This document shows, piece after piece, positions 27,764 to 36,745 of a DNA stretch of 64,000 bases (position 1 is the first letter of the stretch; every line of letters starts with the position of its first letter). The position numbers were made by a program, and so were the translations under genes. Origin of the DNA: Enterococcus crotali. GTDB taxonomy: Bacteria > Bacillota > Bacilli > Lactobacillales > Enterococcaceae. The stretch covers positions 248,044-312,043 of the forward strand of contig NZ_AYPQ01000006.1 of NCBI RefSeq assembly GCF_000633635.1. Reading direction: 5' to 3'. The notes below the pieces were generated by a model. It saw nothing but the letters and a program-made list of their open reading frames with translations, did not search any database and was not told the DNA's origin.

Positions 27764-27949
27764 CTACTTAATGTTCAAGATTTCTTTAATCGTTCGGATA
27801 TGTTCCTGAGCTTTCTCACCATCTCGTTTACCATTCAAAATATCTGAAAGATAAACTGGTGTGATACCTACCATTTCAGCTAGTTGATAATGTTTCATTT
27901 TCCGTTTTCTCAATTCGTTTCTAATCTGTAAATCTAAGTTTTCACTCAT
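27764..27949 (-). CDS. Cro-like XRE-family transcriptional regulator
   Basis: A 61-residue protein made almost wholly of a lambda-repressor-type helix-turn-helix (HYQLAEMVGITPVYLSDILNGK, residues 20-41). It is divergent from the broken CI-like gene, as Cro is in temperate phages. A 16-bp palindrome lies 27 bases upstream of its start and is a likely operator. Confidence 0.8.
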   Translation of the reverse strand: MSENLDLQIRNELRKRKMKHYQLAEMVGITPVYLSDILNGKRDGEKAQEHIRTIKEILNIK

Positions 27950-27975
27950 CTTCTACCCTCCTATAATTATTTGTA

Positions 27976-27991
27976 AGCTAATAAATTAGCT
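27976..27991. promoter_or_regulatory. Operator palindrome O1 of the integrated element
   Basis: AGCTAATAAATTAGCT: two seven-base arms (AGCTAAT/ATTAGCT) around two bases. The same 16-mer recurs at 28140-28155. Repressor binding sites are expected in this divergent control region. Confidence 0.65.
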
Positions 27992-28007
27992 AATTTCATA
28001 AAATTCG

Positions 28008-28036
28008 TTGACAGTTTCTATATAATAATATAGAAT
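28008..28036 (+). promoter_or_regulatory. Candidate promoter in the element's control region
   Basis: TTGACA (28008-28013), 17 bases, TAGAAT (28031-28036), pointing to the CI-like gene. A second TTGACA on the minus strand (28128-28133) points the other way, so transcripts could run face to face. Confidence 0.5.
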
Positions 28037-28139
28037 ATATCCATAGCTAAATAAGACTTTTAAAAGCCTACAAATTAACATTTCACACGTTCCCAACGAT
28101 TTAATGTATTTGTTTTAAGGTTTTGTTTGTCAAATAATT

Positions 28140-28155
28140 AGCTAATAAATTAGCT
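28140..28155. promoter_or_regulatory. Operator palindrome O2 of the integrated element
   Basis: Exact second copy of the 16-mer at 27976-27991, 164 bases away. It lies next to the minus-strand TTGACA at 28128-28133. Confidence 0.65.
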
Positions 28156-28174
28156 TACGAGAAGAGTATATTAT

Positions 28175-28223
28175 ATAATTATATAGATTCCAAACATTTT
28201 TCTGCCATAATTATATAGAATCC
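28175..28223. repeat. Direct 17-bp repeats upstream of the CI-like gene
   Basis: ATAATTATATAGATTCC at 28175-28191 recurs with one change at 28207-28223. The 32-bp spacing is three helical turns, as expected for sites bound by the same protein on one DNA face. Confidence 0.5.
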
Positions 28224-28249
28224 TTTTTTAAGCATTCGGGATGGTTGAT

Positions 28250-28593
28250 ATGACAACATTTGAACGCGTAAAAAATTGGCTGATGGTCAACGAATTTCTA
28301 TTTTAGAATTAGAATCTCGTTTAGGTTTTGGAAAAAATTCTTTGTATAGATGGAAAACAAGCTACCCTGCTTCTGACAAATTACAAAAAGTTGCTGATTA
28401 TTTCAATGTTTCAACTGATTATCTTTTGGGAAGAACTGACAATCCTAATATTGATAACAGTGAACCAGAAGATGAGTTTGCTACGTTCTTCCGAATCAAT
28501 ACAGAAGGACTTTCAGATGATGATAAAGCAAAGTTGCAAGAAGAGCTTAAAGAGTATTTTGAATTCATGAAAAATAGATTAAAGAATAAATGA
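28250..28593 (+). pseudogene. CI-like XRE repressor, frameshifted
   Basis: Restoring one A in the A-run at 28270-28275 joins MTTFERVK to LADGQRISILELESRLGFG and gives a repressor of about 114 residues: an N-terminal helix-turn-helix (about 10-65, ISILELESRLGFGKNSLYRW) and a short acidic C-terminus. As sequenced, translation from 28250 stops after 18 codons, although a TTG at 28276 could still start a version lacking the first helix. The lesion may be a homopolymer reading error, as in several other genes of this window, or real decay. It would repress the Cro-like gene and control lysogeny. Confidence 0.7.
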
Positions 28594-29133
28594 TTGGAAG
28601 ACTGCTTGTGGATATAGACTATGATACTTATTTTGAATATCACGACCAAAGTTACATCATTATTGAAAAAATTGCATACTACTATGGGATGGAATTAAAA
28701 GATTTACGATGGAAACATTTTAGAGATTATGCCATTGATGGTAGAAGGAAGACAACGATTTTCTATATTACATGAATTGGGACACTATTATTTTGATATG
28801 GATAAATCTAAATCTACTCAAGGTTTTTCTGATTTATTAGATGGTAATGGATATTCAGAAGAAGATTGACCTAAAGAAAATCGTGCTAATGTTTTTGCAT
28901 CGTTAACACTAATTAATGATGAAGCTTTAAAGGATTGTTTCCGTAATAAAATGAGCTTTGTTCAAATCTGTGAGGAATTCGAAATTAGTCATTCTGCTTT
29001 ATATGTTCGGCTATATGATTTCTTGACAAAGTTATTCATGTTAAATTCTAGTCTAGCTAGACAAGTAGTCAACCAATATCGTTATTCTGGATCTATTGAT
29101 AAGATTTATTTTTATATTAAGATGAGTTTATAA
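28590..29133 (+). pseudogene. ImmA/IrrE-type metallopeptidase, broken
   Basis: Starts MIGRLLVDIDYDTYFEYHDQ in the frame overlapping the end of the repressor gene, then needs a +1 shift near 28735-28742 to continue as GRQRFSILHELGHYYFDMDKS, which contains the zinc-binding HExxH (HELGH). An in-frame TGA at 28867-28869 follows, then the frame remains open to 29133 (ENRANVFASL, the usual third-ligand region). ImmA cleaves the CI repressor to induce the phage in ICEBs1-type systems. Two separate lesions argue for real inactivation. Confidence 0.75.
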
Positions 29134-29148
29134 ATTAGGAGGGATTTT

Positions 29149-30315
29149 ATGAAAAAAGTACTAGCAGTTATAATCATGTTATTTGTTATATCGGGTTGCA
29201 AAGATCAGGTGTCTACAAAAGATTTAAAAGCGAATGACTGGAGAATTGAAGCGAAAAATGATGATCCAGCTATGATTTTAAACTTTACTGATAAAAAAGT
29301 TAGCTTTAAATTAGATACTAGTTCTATTAAATCAAGTGCATCTAATGAATGGGAACAATATGGTGAGGAAATCGGAAAAGATATAATCAATCAAATAAAT
29401 TTTGATGCTGATTACACATTAAAAAATAATGTAATGACATGGGAAAAAAATTCTGATAAAACAAAGTACACCATAAAAAAAGATAAGAAAGATTTAATAC
29501 TAATTCCTGATAAATCAAATAGCAATGACAACAAAGAAAAATTAATTCTTAAACCTTATAACAAAAAAAATATTTCTAAACCCAAGAAAAAAACGAAAAA
29601 GGAAAAAACTAAAACATCAGCTTCATCAAAAAACAAAGAGATTACCACAACCAGCACTACAGAATTACACAAGGTCTCTCTTTCAAATTTCATAGGAGGT
29701 TGGGGTGTACCTAATTCTGGTAACCTATTTTTTATAAATTCGGATGGAACATATTCTAGTAGTACTGCAACAAACTCATCTTTGGGTGATATTTCATTTT
29801 CGTCTTATCCTGACGGACGACTTGTGATGAATACTAATCTTGGCGAGTTAGTTAAAGAATTGGATGGTTCACTTTCTGTAAATAGTCAAAACTATCAATA
29901 TCTTGGTAATTTAACCATGGATCAGTTTTTAGCACAGAAGTCTGTTGTAGATTCATCACCTCATGAGTCTACCCCATCACAAACAAGCCAAGAACAATAT
30001 TCTGTTGAAAATCAACAACCTCAATCCTCTGGTACTTCGGAAACTAGAATCAAAATCGAAGAAATAGAAGGTTACTTTAAACAACAAAAAGAGGCTATCA
30101 TTTCTAAAAAGAGAAATCAAATTGCTCAGTGGAAAGCAAATGGTGAAATTGATTGGACAGATGAAACAATTGACACCAGTATGTATAATTTCACTACGTA
30201 TTTAGGATATCCATATGAATTTACTCAAAAAGTTAATGAACTAACAATCCAAGATATTAAAAATTCTATAGATGATCAGTTCCAACAAGCTTACGACACT
30301 ATGATACAAAAATAA
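29149..30315 (+). CDS. Lipoprotein of the integrated element (possible superinfection-exclusion role)
   Basis: A 388-residue lipoprotein: signal peptide with lipobox VISGC (Cys18), an N-terminal domain (about 25-130), a lysine-rich linker (about 140-165), a second domain (about 175-265, SNFIGGWGVPNSGNLFFINS) and a Ser/Gln-rich stretch before a helical C-terminal domain. No family is firmly recognised. The gene is intact, has AGGAGG before the ATG, and lies between the ImmA-type gene and the integrase. In temperate streptococcal phages such as TP-J34 that slot holds a lipoprotein that blocks DNA entry of other phages; the role here is inferred only from position. Confidence 0.75.
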   Translation: MKKVLAVIIMLFVISGCKDQVSTKDLKANDWRIEAKNDDPAMILNFTDKKVSFKLDTSSIKSSASNEWEQYGEEIGKDIINQINFDADYTLKNNVMTWEKNSDKTKYTIKKDKKDLILIPDKSNSNDNKEKLILKPYNKKNISKPKKKTKKEKTKTSASSKNKEITTTSTTELHKVSLSNFIGGWGVPNSGNLFFINSDGTYSSSTATNSSLGDISFSSYPDGRLVMNTNLGELVKELDGSLSVNSQNYQYLGNLTMDQFLAQKSVVDSSPHESTPSQTSQEQYSVENQQPQSSGTSETRIKIEEIEGYFKQQKEAIISKKRNQIAQWKANGEIDWTDETIDTSMYNFTTYLGYPYEFTQKVNELTIQDIKNSIDDQFQQAYDTMIQK

Positions 30316-30391
30316 TGCAACAATTCACCATTGAAAGGAGTGATGCCAAAGTCATTAATCTCATTGCTTGCCCAAGTAAAAGGAGAACAAA

Positions 30392-31555
30392 ATGGCAACT
30401 TTTAAACAATATACAAAGAAAAATGGAAACAAATTATGGATGTTTTCAACTTATCTGAAAACGGACTATGTCACAGGAAAATAAATCAATGCTACTCGTG
30501 GAGGATTTAAAACTAAAAAAGAAGCTCAGGCTGCTTTAAATCAATTATTACTTAATCCAGATGGTACTATTCAACAAAGCGTTACAACGCTTGAGGAAGT
30601 TTATTATTTATGGTTTGAAGTCTATAAAACAACAGTCAAAGAAACAACCTATATGCAAACTGATAATAGAATGAAAAAATATGTATTACCTACTTTTGGT
30701 GCTATCAAACTTGAAAGATTAGATTTGAAGACAGCACAAAAGATGGTGAATGATCGGTCTATAAAATTCGGGATGTATACTAAGCTTTTATTATATGTTA
30801 GTAAGGTTTGTGACCATGCTATCATGTTAGATATAATTGATTCTAATCCCTTTAAGAAAGTAACTAAACCCAAACAGATTACTTTTAAGAAACACTCTCT
30901 TAAATATTATTCAAAAGAACAATTAGAGTTATTCATGAGGATTGTTGATCGAAGGGTTTCACTAGTAAGTGATCAAGCATTGATTCAAAAATACTATGCT
31001 GAATTTGATGCAGCCATATTCCGATTACTAGCCTATACTGGTATGAGGATTGGTGAAGCTTTAGCTTTAAATTGGGATGATATTAGTTTTGAAGATAAAA
31101 CAGTTGATATCAATAAAAATCTATCTCAAACCAAAGGCTCTTACGTCGTTTCTACGACCAAAACAAGAAGCTCCAATAGAATTATCACATTAGATAACAA
31201 GACACTGTATACGTTAAAAAAATGGCGTTTGAGACAACGTGAATTACTATTAGCTAATGATGTAACTCAGATAAATTTTATATTTACAGGTTATGTAGGT
31301 GAAATGGTTTATCGTACAGATGTTTATCAGCAATCAAAACGTTTAGCAGATAAAGCTGGTCTCCATAATATTGGTTGTCATGGATTCCGGCACACTCATG
31401 CTACTATCTTATTTGAAGCTGGGATAAGTCCTAAAGAAATCCAGAATAGACTTGGTCACTCTGATATATCCATGACCTTAGATATCTACACTCATTTAAG
31501 TAAGAAAATGGAGCAGTCAACGGTTGATAAGTTAATGAAGTACATGGAAAATTAA
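30392..31555 (+). pseudogene. Tyrosine integrase, interrupted by a nonsense codon
   Basis: Read from the ATG at 30392 (GGAG seven bases upstream), the protein begins MATFKQYTKKNGNKLWMFST and meets TAA at codon 31 (30482-30484); the frame then stays open to 31555 for a total of about 387 residues. The stop looks like a CAA-to-TAA change in the usual GKQxxxTRxGFKTKKEA arm-binding region. The catalytic domain is complete: R in TGMRIGEAL, H-x-x-R in CHGFRHTHA, and the nucleophile Tyr in MTLDIYTHLS. A fragment started internally would lack the arm-binding domain. A substitution is not easily blamed on homopolymer error. Confidence 0.85.
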
Positions 31556-31560
31556 CCAAT

Positions 31561-31581
31561 CTACATCAAAATATAAATCAA
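31561..31581. repeat. Internal 21-bp direct repeat, right copy
   Basis: Second copy of the block at 27478-27498, just after the integrase stop codon. Confidence 0.65.
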
Positions 31582-31599
31582 TGAAATTTTTAGACAAAT

Positions 31600-31641
31600 A
31601 AAAAAAGCTCAATCCCTTACGCAACAAGGGGTTGAGCTTAA
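31600..31641 (-). terminator. Element-borne terminator behind rpmG
   Basis: AAGCTCAA-CCCTT pairs with AAGGGGTTGAGCTT and is followed on the minus strand by a run of T. It lies inside the element just past attR, so rpmG transcription still ends properly after integration. Confidence 0.8.
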
Positions 31642-31651
31642 AAATAAATTT

Positions 31652-31674
31652 CTTATTTTGTTTCACGATGTAAA
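31652..31674. repeat. attR, right 23-bp direct repeat
   Basis: Contains the final codons and stop of rpmG. Identical to 27342-27364, so integration rebuilt the end of rpmG without changing the protein. Confidence 0.85.
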
Positions 31675-31802
31675 GTAACTTTTCTTTCACGTGGGCAATA
31701 TTTTTGCTTTTCCAAACGATCAGGATTGTTACGTTTATTTTTGCTTGTTAGGTAGTTACGTTCTTTACAAGAAGTACATTCTAAAGTAATGTTTACGCGC
31801 AT
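31653..31802 (-). CDS. rpmG: Ribosomal protein bL33
   Basis: A 49-residue protein of the large ribosomal subunit, beginning [20 protein letters not shown]. It keeps two CxxC-type cysteine positions only in part (CTSC near residue 9, single Cys in KYCPRE), i.e. a zinc-ribbon form with the second pair reduced. Its last codons coincide with the attachment site of the integrated element. GGAGGGAAATC precedes the ATG. It lies downstream of the class B PBP gene in the common enterococcal order. Confidence 0.95.
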   Translation of the reverse strand: MRVNITLECTSCKERNYLTSKNKRNNPDRLEKQKYCPRERKVTLHRETK

Positions 31803-31928
31803 GTGATTTCCCTCCTATATCTAAATTCATATTTCTAAGATATTTCTTAGCCTCAAATATCATATCATGTTTATTCAGGAATTTCTACCCTTTTAGCGAA
31901 ATTCGTAAAGGAAAACTACTTTACAAAT

Positions 31929-34052
31929 TTATTGGGCCTTATATTCAGCATAGGCATTGACGATCGCTGTAACCATTGATTGGTTTGGTCTAGTACTTTC
32001 ACTGGTTAAGTGAGGCAACACGACACTCACAGCGATCTCAGGGTCATTATAAGGTGCATAAGCTACTACGTTACTGTTAACCGTAACGTGCTCCCCTACA
32101 TTGGTTTCAGCTGTACCGGTTTTAGCCGCAATATCAAGTGCTGCGCCTTGCATATATTTCCCTGTCGTAAAGACGCCATTTCCGTGTACAACATTGTAGA
32201 ATCCATTTTGAATGATTTGCATCTGCTCTGGTGTGATGTCAACTTTATTCAATGCTTCTGGTTTCTTTTCTTCTTTTAACTCACCAAGTGAGCCATCTGA
32301 CTTGTTATCATAAATTCCTTCAACAACATGTGGGGCAAAACGAGTACCTCCATTTGCTACAGTCGAAACGTATTGAGCAAGTTGCATCGCTGTATACGTA
32401 TCGTACTGACCAAAGGATAAATCCAGTAAATGACCTGGCATCGGTGCTCTATCAGGATCATCAAAAGCTTTATTTGTAAAGCCTGTTTCTTCACCTGGTA
32501 AATCGATTCCTGTTGAAACACCCATACCATACTCACCAAAAGTTTTACGCAAAACATTAAATAAGGTTGGATCCCCCGTGTTGTAAGGCAGTTGCATATT
32601 ATATTGATAATCTGTTTTCATCATTTTTAATACTAATTTCATCATGTAAGCATTAGATGAATATTCTAACGCTTGTTCTGCGCTAAGAGGCATTTGATTT
32701 CCTATAATTTGATTATTAAAAACAGATGCTTTCTTTTCACTTCCATAAATTTGAATCGGCTCATCAATCAACACATCGTTCCCCGTAATAACGCCTTGTT
32801 CATAACCTGCTGAAATCGTGGCTCCTTTTACTACCGAACCAGGTTCAAAAGCTTTATTGATCGTAGCTAGTGGGTTAGATGTCAACTCATTTGTAGCTGG
32901 ATCACGATCTAACGCAACCATTGCCATCACTGCACCTGTTTTAGGATTCATGACAACAACATAGGCACCATCTGAATAAGCAGCATTTCCTGTTGCCAAT
33001 AATTGTTGATACTGTGCTCGAACAACTTCTTCGATTTTCGCTTGAAAAGCCATGTCGATCGTTAATTTTAGATTTTCACCTTTTTTACCTTCTGATACAG
33101 GTGTTTTAGTCACAATTTTTCCGTTGCTATCCAAAGTTACTTCTGAGATTGCTTTTTTTCCCTGTAGTACGTCTTCATATTGTTTTTCCAAATAGCTCGT
33201 CCCAACACGATCGTTTAGTTCATATCCTTTAGCGATATACTCATCCGCTTCTTCTGCTGGTAATCCAGCTTTTTGTGAAGATACTTTCCCTAAAATCCCC
33301 TTAAGATCCGTCTCATTAGGGTATTCTCGATCCCAATCCATCCCAGTTGAAACGCCAGCGATTTCTGAAGTATGCTCTCCAATTATCGCAATTTCATCCT
33401 GAGTAACTCCTTCATTTTTGATAAAAGCAGTATTCAATTCCCCAACAGAGTTCATTCGTTTAAAAATAGTGGCTGCCTGTAAGGTGTGCTCATCAAAGTT
33501 GATTTCCTCTGGCGTGACTTTTTCCACCGTTTTAGCATATAAGGTTCCTTCATCGGTGATTTTATTGCCTTTTTCATCTACTTTATCTGCATCTGTTAAC
33601 CGTTTTTGTGCTGATTTTAAATTTTCCGAGTCCGCTAACCAGAAATCCTTTTTATCACGTTCGGTTAATTCATCTGCTGGTACATGGATCAGGTCATTGA
33701 CTTTATTTGCGATCGATATCATATCTTTAGTCTGAACCTTTTTGCCACGTGTGTAAGTAATCGCTAAATTCGCTTTGTTGCCAACAAGTAAATTACCTTT
33801 TGCATCATAAATCTGGCCCCTTGGTGCACTGTTTTTGATCTTTAACGTTGAGTTTTCCTCAACCTTTTGCGCATACTGCTGTCCTTCGGCAATCTGTAAA
33901 TAGCCTAAGCGAACGATCAAAGCCACGAATAAACCAAAAATTACAAAAAACAACAAATTCAATCGAAATGGAATATGTGATTTCTTACTTTTTTGTGTCA
34001 TTGGTTCTTCACTGTCATTTTTTAATTTATCTAAAAAGCTCATTTTTTTCAT
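31929..34052 (-). CDS. pbp2B: Class B penicillin-binding protein 2B
   Basis: A 707-residue transpeptidase for septal peptidoglycan. A cytoplasmic N-terminus and one membrane helix (about residues 28-50) are followed by a dimerisation domain (NSAPRGQIYDAKGNLL, residue 72 on) and the penicillin-binding domain with all three active-site motifs: SVVK (EPGSVVKG), SSN (YSSNAYM) and KTG (AKTGTAETN). The length is normal for the PBP2B/PbpB type of enterococci. The start lies 11 bases after GGAGGA. Upstream is a 150-base gap with the thrS terminator. Confidence 0.92.
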   Translation of the reverse strand: MKKMSFLDKLKNDSEEPMTQKSKKSHIPFRLNLLFFVIFGLFVALIVRLGYLQIAEGQQYAQKVEENSTLKIKNSAPRGQIYDAKGNLLVGNKANLAITYTRGKKVQTKDMISIANKVNDLIHVPADELTERDKKDFWLADSENLKSAQKRLTDADKVDEKGNKITDEGTLYAKTVEKVTPEEINFDEHTLQAATIFKRMNSVGELNTAFIKNEGVTQDEIAIIGEHTSEIAGVSTGMDWDREYPNETDLKGILGKVSSQKAGLPAEEADEYIAKGYELNDRVGTSYLEKQYEDVLQGKKAISEVTLDSNGKIVTKTPVSEGKKGENLKLTIDMAFQAKIEEVVRAQYQQLLATGNAAYSDGAYVVVMNPKTGAVMAMVALDRDPATNELTSNPLATINKAFEPGSVVKGATISAGYEQGVITGNDVLIDEPIQIYGSEKKASVFNNQIIGNQMPLSAEQALEYSSNAYMMKLVLKMMKTDYQYNMQLPYNTGDPTLFNVLRKTFGEYGMGVSTGIDLPGEETGFTNKAFDDPDRAPMPGHLLDLSFGQYDTYTAMQLAQYVSTVANGGTRFAPHVVEGIYDNKSDGSLGELKEEKKPEALNKVDITPEQMQIIQNGFYNVVHGNGVFTTGKYMQGAALDIAAKTGTAETNVGEHVTVNSNVVAYAPYNDPEIAVSVVLPHLTSESTRPNQSMVTAIVNAYAEYKAQ

Positions 34053-34154
34053 TTGATTATTAATCCTCCATATGAGAAAATTCTCGCTTCTCTATTGTAA
34101 CGAAAAAATGCAAAAAAAAATAGAGGGAATCCTCTTACTAAGAAAATATTTAAT

Positions 34155-34200
34155 TTTTATTCTAAAAAATAGACAAAGCACGAATGCTCTGTCTATTTTG
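34155..34200 (-). terminator. Intrinsic terminator after thrS
   Basis: On the minus strand, AATAGACAGAGC pairs with GCTTTGTCTATT and ends in a T run. It lies directly past the thrS stop codon. Confidence 0.85.
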
Positions 34201-34203
34201 CTA

Positions 34204-36144
34204 TTATCTTCTACTATAGTTCGCTACATCAGCGACCATACTGTCGACAAAGATATTTAAATCGATGACTTCTGTTTCTTTGCTGCCATAACGGCGGATA
34301 TTAACAGTTGCGTCATCCATCTCTTTATCCCCAACCACGATTTGATACGGGATTTTTTGTGTTTGAGACGCACGGATCTTGTAACCCATCTTCTCATTAC
34401 GATCGTCTACCTCTATGCGTAAACCTTGTTCTTGCAGACGTTTTTTCACTTCATATGCATAATCTGAATGAGCGTCAACTGATACTGGAATAATTGTCGC
34501 TTGGATCGGTGCCAACCAAGTTGGGAAAGCGCCTTTGTATACTTCAGTTAAGTAAGCAACAAAACGTTCCATAGTCGAAACGATTCCTCTGTGGATAACC
34601 AACGGACGGTGTGTATTTTCCCCATCTTCACCGACGTAAGTCAGATCAAAACGTTCAGGTAATAGTGCGTCGATTTGAATTGTAGAGAGTGTTTCTTCCA
34701 TTCCTAAAGCTGTTTTTACTTGAACATCAAGCTTAGGTCCGTAAAAGGCTGCTTCACCTTCTGCTTCAAAATAATCAATGCCTGCTTCATCTGCCGCTTC
34801 TTTGATCATTGTTTGAGATCTTTCCCACATTGCATCATCGTCAAAGTATTTCTCTTTGTTGTTCGGATCTCTTAAGCTTAAACGGAAACGATAATCCGTC
34901 ACATCAAAATCAGCGTAAACTTCAACCATTAATTTCAGTGTACGTAAGAATTCTTCTTTGATTTGATCTGGACGAACAAATGTATGTCCATCATTCAATG
35001 TCATTTCCCGCACACGTTGTAATCCAGATAAAGCGCCAGATTTTTCATAACGGTGCATCATACCAAGTTCAGCGATTCTAATCGGTAATTCACGGTAGCT
35101 GTGGATATCATTTTTATATACCATCATATGATGTGGACAGTTCATTGGACGAAGGACTAACATTTCGCCATCTCCCATATCCATTGGTGGGAACATGTCT
35201 TCATGATAGTGGTCCCAGTGACCAGATCTCTTATAAAACTCAACGTTGGCCATGATTGGTGTATACACATGTTGATACCCTAAGCTGATTTCTTTATCTG
35301 TGATATAACGCTCGATTGTACGACGAATTGTTGCACCTTTAGGTAACCAGAATGGTAATCCTGAACCAACATCTGGGTTAAGCATAAATAAATCAAGCTC
35401 TTTCCCTAATTTACGGTGATCACGTTCTTTGGCTTCTTCGCGCATTTTGATAAATTCTTTTAAATCTTTTTTATCGAAAAAGGCCGTTCCGTAAATACGT
35501 TGCATCATTTGGTTGTTAGAATTTCCTCTCCAATACGCACCAGCTACTGATAATAATTGGAATACTTGAATACGACCAGTTGAAGGAACATGAACACCAC
35601 GACACAAATCAACGAAATCGCCTTGATCATAAACGGTGATCACTTCATCTTCTGGAAGTTCTGAAATCAATTCAACTTTGTAAGGATCATCTGCAAATAA
35701 TTCTAGCGCTTCGCTCTTAGAAACAACTTTACGAACGATTGGGTTGTTTTCTTTAACGATTTTCATCATTTCTGCTTCAATCGCTGGTAAATCTTCTGCT
35801 GTTATTGGATTTTCACCATTATCAGTATCATAGTAAAAACCAGAATCAATAGCTGGACCAACACCGAATTTGATTTTTGGGAATAAACGACGTAAGGCAT
35901 TAGCCATTAAGTGAGCCGATGAATGACGTAAAATACTTAGTGCATCCTCGTGGTCTGGTGTCACGATTTCGATCGTTCCATCTTCTTCGATCGGACGATC
36001 TAAATCTATTAACGTGCCATTGAATTTCCCTGCTAATGCTTTTTTAGCTAAACTGTTACTGATACTTTTAGCGATGTCTAATGTTGACGAACCAGCCTCA
36101 AATTCTTTGACTGCGCCATCTGGAAAAGTAATCTTGATTGACAT
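34204..36144 (-). CDS. thrS: Threonyl-tRNA synthetase
   Basis: A 646-residue class II synthetase that charges tRNA-Thr. Domains in order: TGS (residues 1-62), the editing domain with HxxxH ([10 protein letters not shown], near residue 75), a catalytic core with motif 2 ([21 protein letters not shown]) and zinc ligands Cys-His-His ([10 protein letters not shown], and [12 protein letters not shown] near motif 3), and a C-terminal anticodon-binding domain. The length is normal. A GGAGG eight bases upstream sets the start. Control is by a T-box leader immediately upstream. Confidence 0.97.
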   Translation of the reverse strand: MSIKITFPDGAVKEFEAGSSTLDIAKSISNSLAKKALAGKFNGTLIDLDRPIEEDGTIEIVTPDHEDALSILRHSSAHLMANALRRLFPKIKFGVGPAIDSGFYYDTDNGENPITAEDLPAIEAEMMKIVKENNPIVRKVVSKSEALELFADDPYKVELISELPEDEVITVYDQGDFVDLCRGVHVPSTGRIQVFQLLSVAGAYWRGNSNNQMMQRIYGTAFFDKKDLKEFIKMREEAKERDHRKLGKELDLFMLNPDVGSGLPFWLPKGATIRRTIERYITDKEISLGYQHVYTPIMANVEFYKRSGHWDHYHEDMFPPMDMGDGEMLVLRPMNCPHHMMVYKNDIHSYRELPIRIAELGMMHRYEKSGALSGLQRVREMTLNDGHTFVRPDQIKEEFLRTLKLMVEVYADFDVTDYRFRLSLRDPNNKEKYFDDDAMWERSQTMIKEAADEAGIDYFEAEGEAAFYGPKLDVQVKTALGMEETLSTIQIDALLPERFDLTYVGEDGENTHRPLVIHRGIVSTMERFVAYLTEVYKGAFPTWLAPIQATIIPVSVDAHSDYAYEVKKRLQEQGLRIEVDDRNEKMGYKIRASQTQKIPYQIVVGDKEMDDATVNIRRYGSKETEVIDLNIFVDSMVADVANYSRR

Positions 36145-36210
36145 TTTTGTTTCCTCCTTTAGTATATTATGATTGAAAAAACCTTCTACTTGCTTGTAGA
36201 TGGCGATTCA

Positions 36211-36460
36211 CAACAAAAAGTCCCAGCATCCGATATTAAATCAGATACTAGGACGAAAAGTTCGTGGTTCCACCTATTTTTAAACACAGCAAACAGCTAT
36301 GTTCCTCAAGCGTGTTAACGGTACGGCCGCCTTTGTTTCGACAAAGGTTGGAAAAAGTGGTCATTCCTTGTGCAGGTCTGGAAAATTTTCAGCCAAGATT
36401 TTCCTCTCTAAAAGACTGCTTGCAAGTTCAGTTGTCTTTCTCATCAATCATTTATGTGTT
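36211..36460 (-). promoter_or_regulatory. T-box riboswitch (threonine) upstream of thrS
   Basis: On the minus strand the leader has AGAGAGGAAAATCTTGG in stem I, a specifier loop in GGAATGACCACTTTTTCC whose ACC codon (36359-36361) is read by tRNA-Thr, the T-box core AGGTGGAACCACG (36263-36275) and a terminator (GTCCTAGTATCTGA against a matching arm, then TTTTTG) at 36211-36254. Uncharged tRNA-Thr stabilises the antiterminator and turns thrS on. A promoter (TTGCTT, 17 bases, TTAAAT) lies near 36460-36490. Confidence 0.93.
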
Positions 36461-36507
36461 AATTTAAACACTTCTTCAAATAAAAAGCAAGCATTTCTTA
36501 AAAATGA

Positions 36508-36687
36508 TTACTTTTTCCATTGACCACCTTGAGCATAACGATCTTTTTTCATCTCATTTACAATAACGTGGATGTTCTCTTGTGGGGCTCCAGTATTTTT
36601 TGAGACTACTTCTGTGATTTCTTTGACCATAGTTGTTAGCTGCTCCTCACTGCGTCCTTCAACAAGTTCAACATGAATAAATGGCAT
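36508..36687 (-). CDS. 4-oxalocrotonate tautomerase family protein
   Basis: A 59-residue tautomerase subunit. It begins [16 protein letters not shown]; Pro1 after Met removal is the catalytic base, and the single beta-alpha-beta unit is the size of the hexameric 4-OT family (YwhB/DmpI-like). The ATG at 36687 is chosen since only it exposes Pro and it has GGAGG seven bases upstream. The physiological substrate is unknown. Confidence 0.9.
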   Translation of the reverse strand: MPFIHVELVEGRSEEQLTTMVKEITEVVSKNTGAPQENIHVIVNEMKKDRYAQGGQWKK

Positions 36688-36745
36688 AATAGTTCCTCCG
36701 TTCATTTTTTATACTTCAATAATACCACTTTTTTTAACGATCTAT

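Larger units (their letters stand above)
27342..31674. mobile_element. Integrated 4.3-kb element (prophage remnant or satellite) at the 3' end of rpmG
   Basis: Bounded by exact 23-bp direct repeats, the right copy being the last codons and stop of rpmG. Inside, from left to right: an unknown small gene, a Cro-like regulator, an operator region, a CI-like repressor, an ImmA/IrrE-type peptidase, a lipoprotein and a tyrosine integrase next to the right end. This is exactly a phage lysogeny module, but no replication, packaging, structural or lysis genes are present. Integrase and peptidase carry nonsense codons and the repressor a frameshift, so the element is probably immobile and decaying. A minimal satellite that relied on other elements is the alternative origin. 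Confidence 0.85.

Noticed and set aside
30653..31555. Starting the integrase at an internal ATG and calling it an intact 300-residue gene
   Set aside because: The same frame continues upstream through an arm-binding domain to an ATG with a good ribosome binding site, interrupted only by one TAA, so it is a nonsense-mutated longer gene.
36264..36523. Plus-strand frames of 67 and 74 codons upstream of thrS
   Set aside because: They lie across the T-box leader, whose structure explains the sequence.
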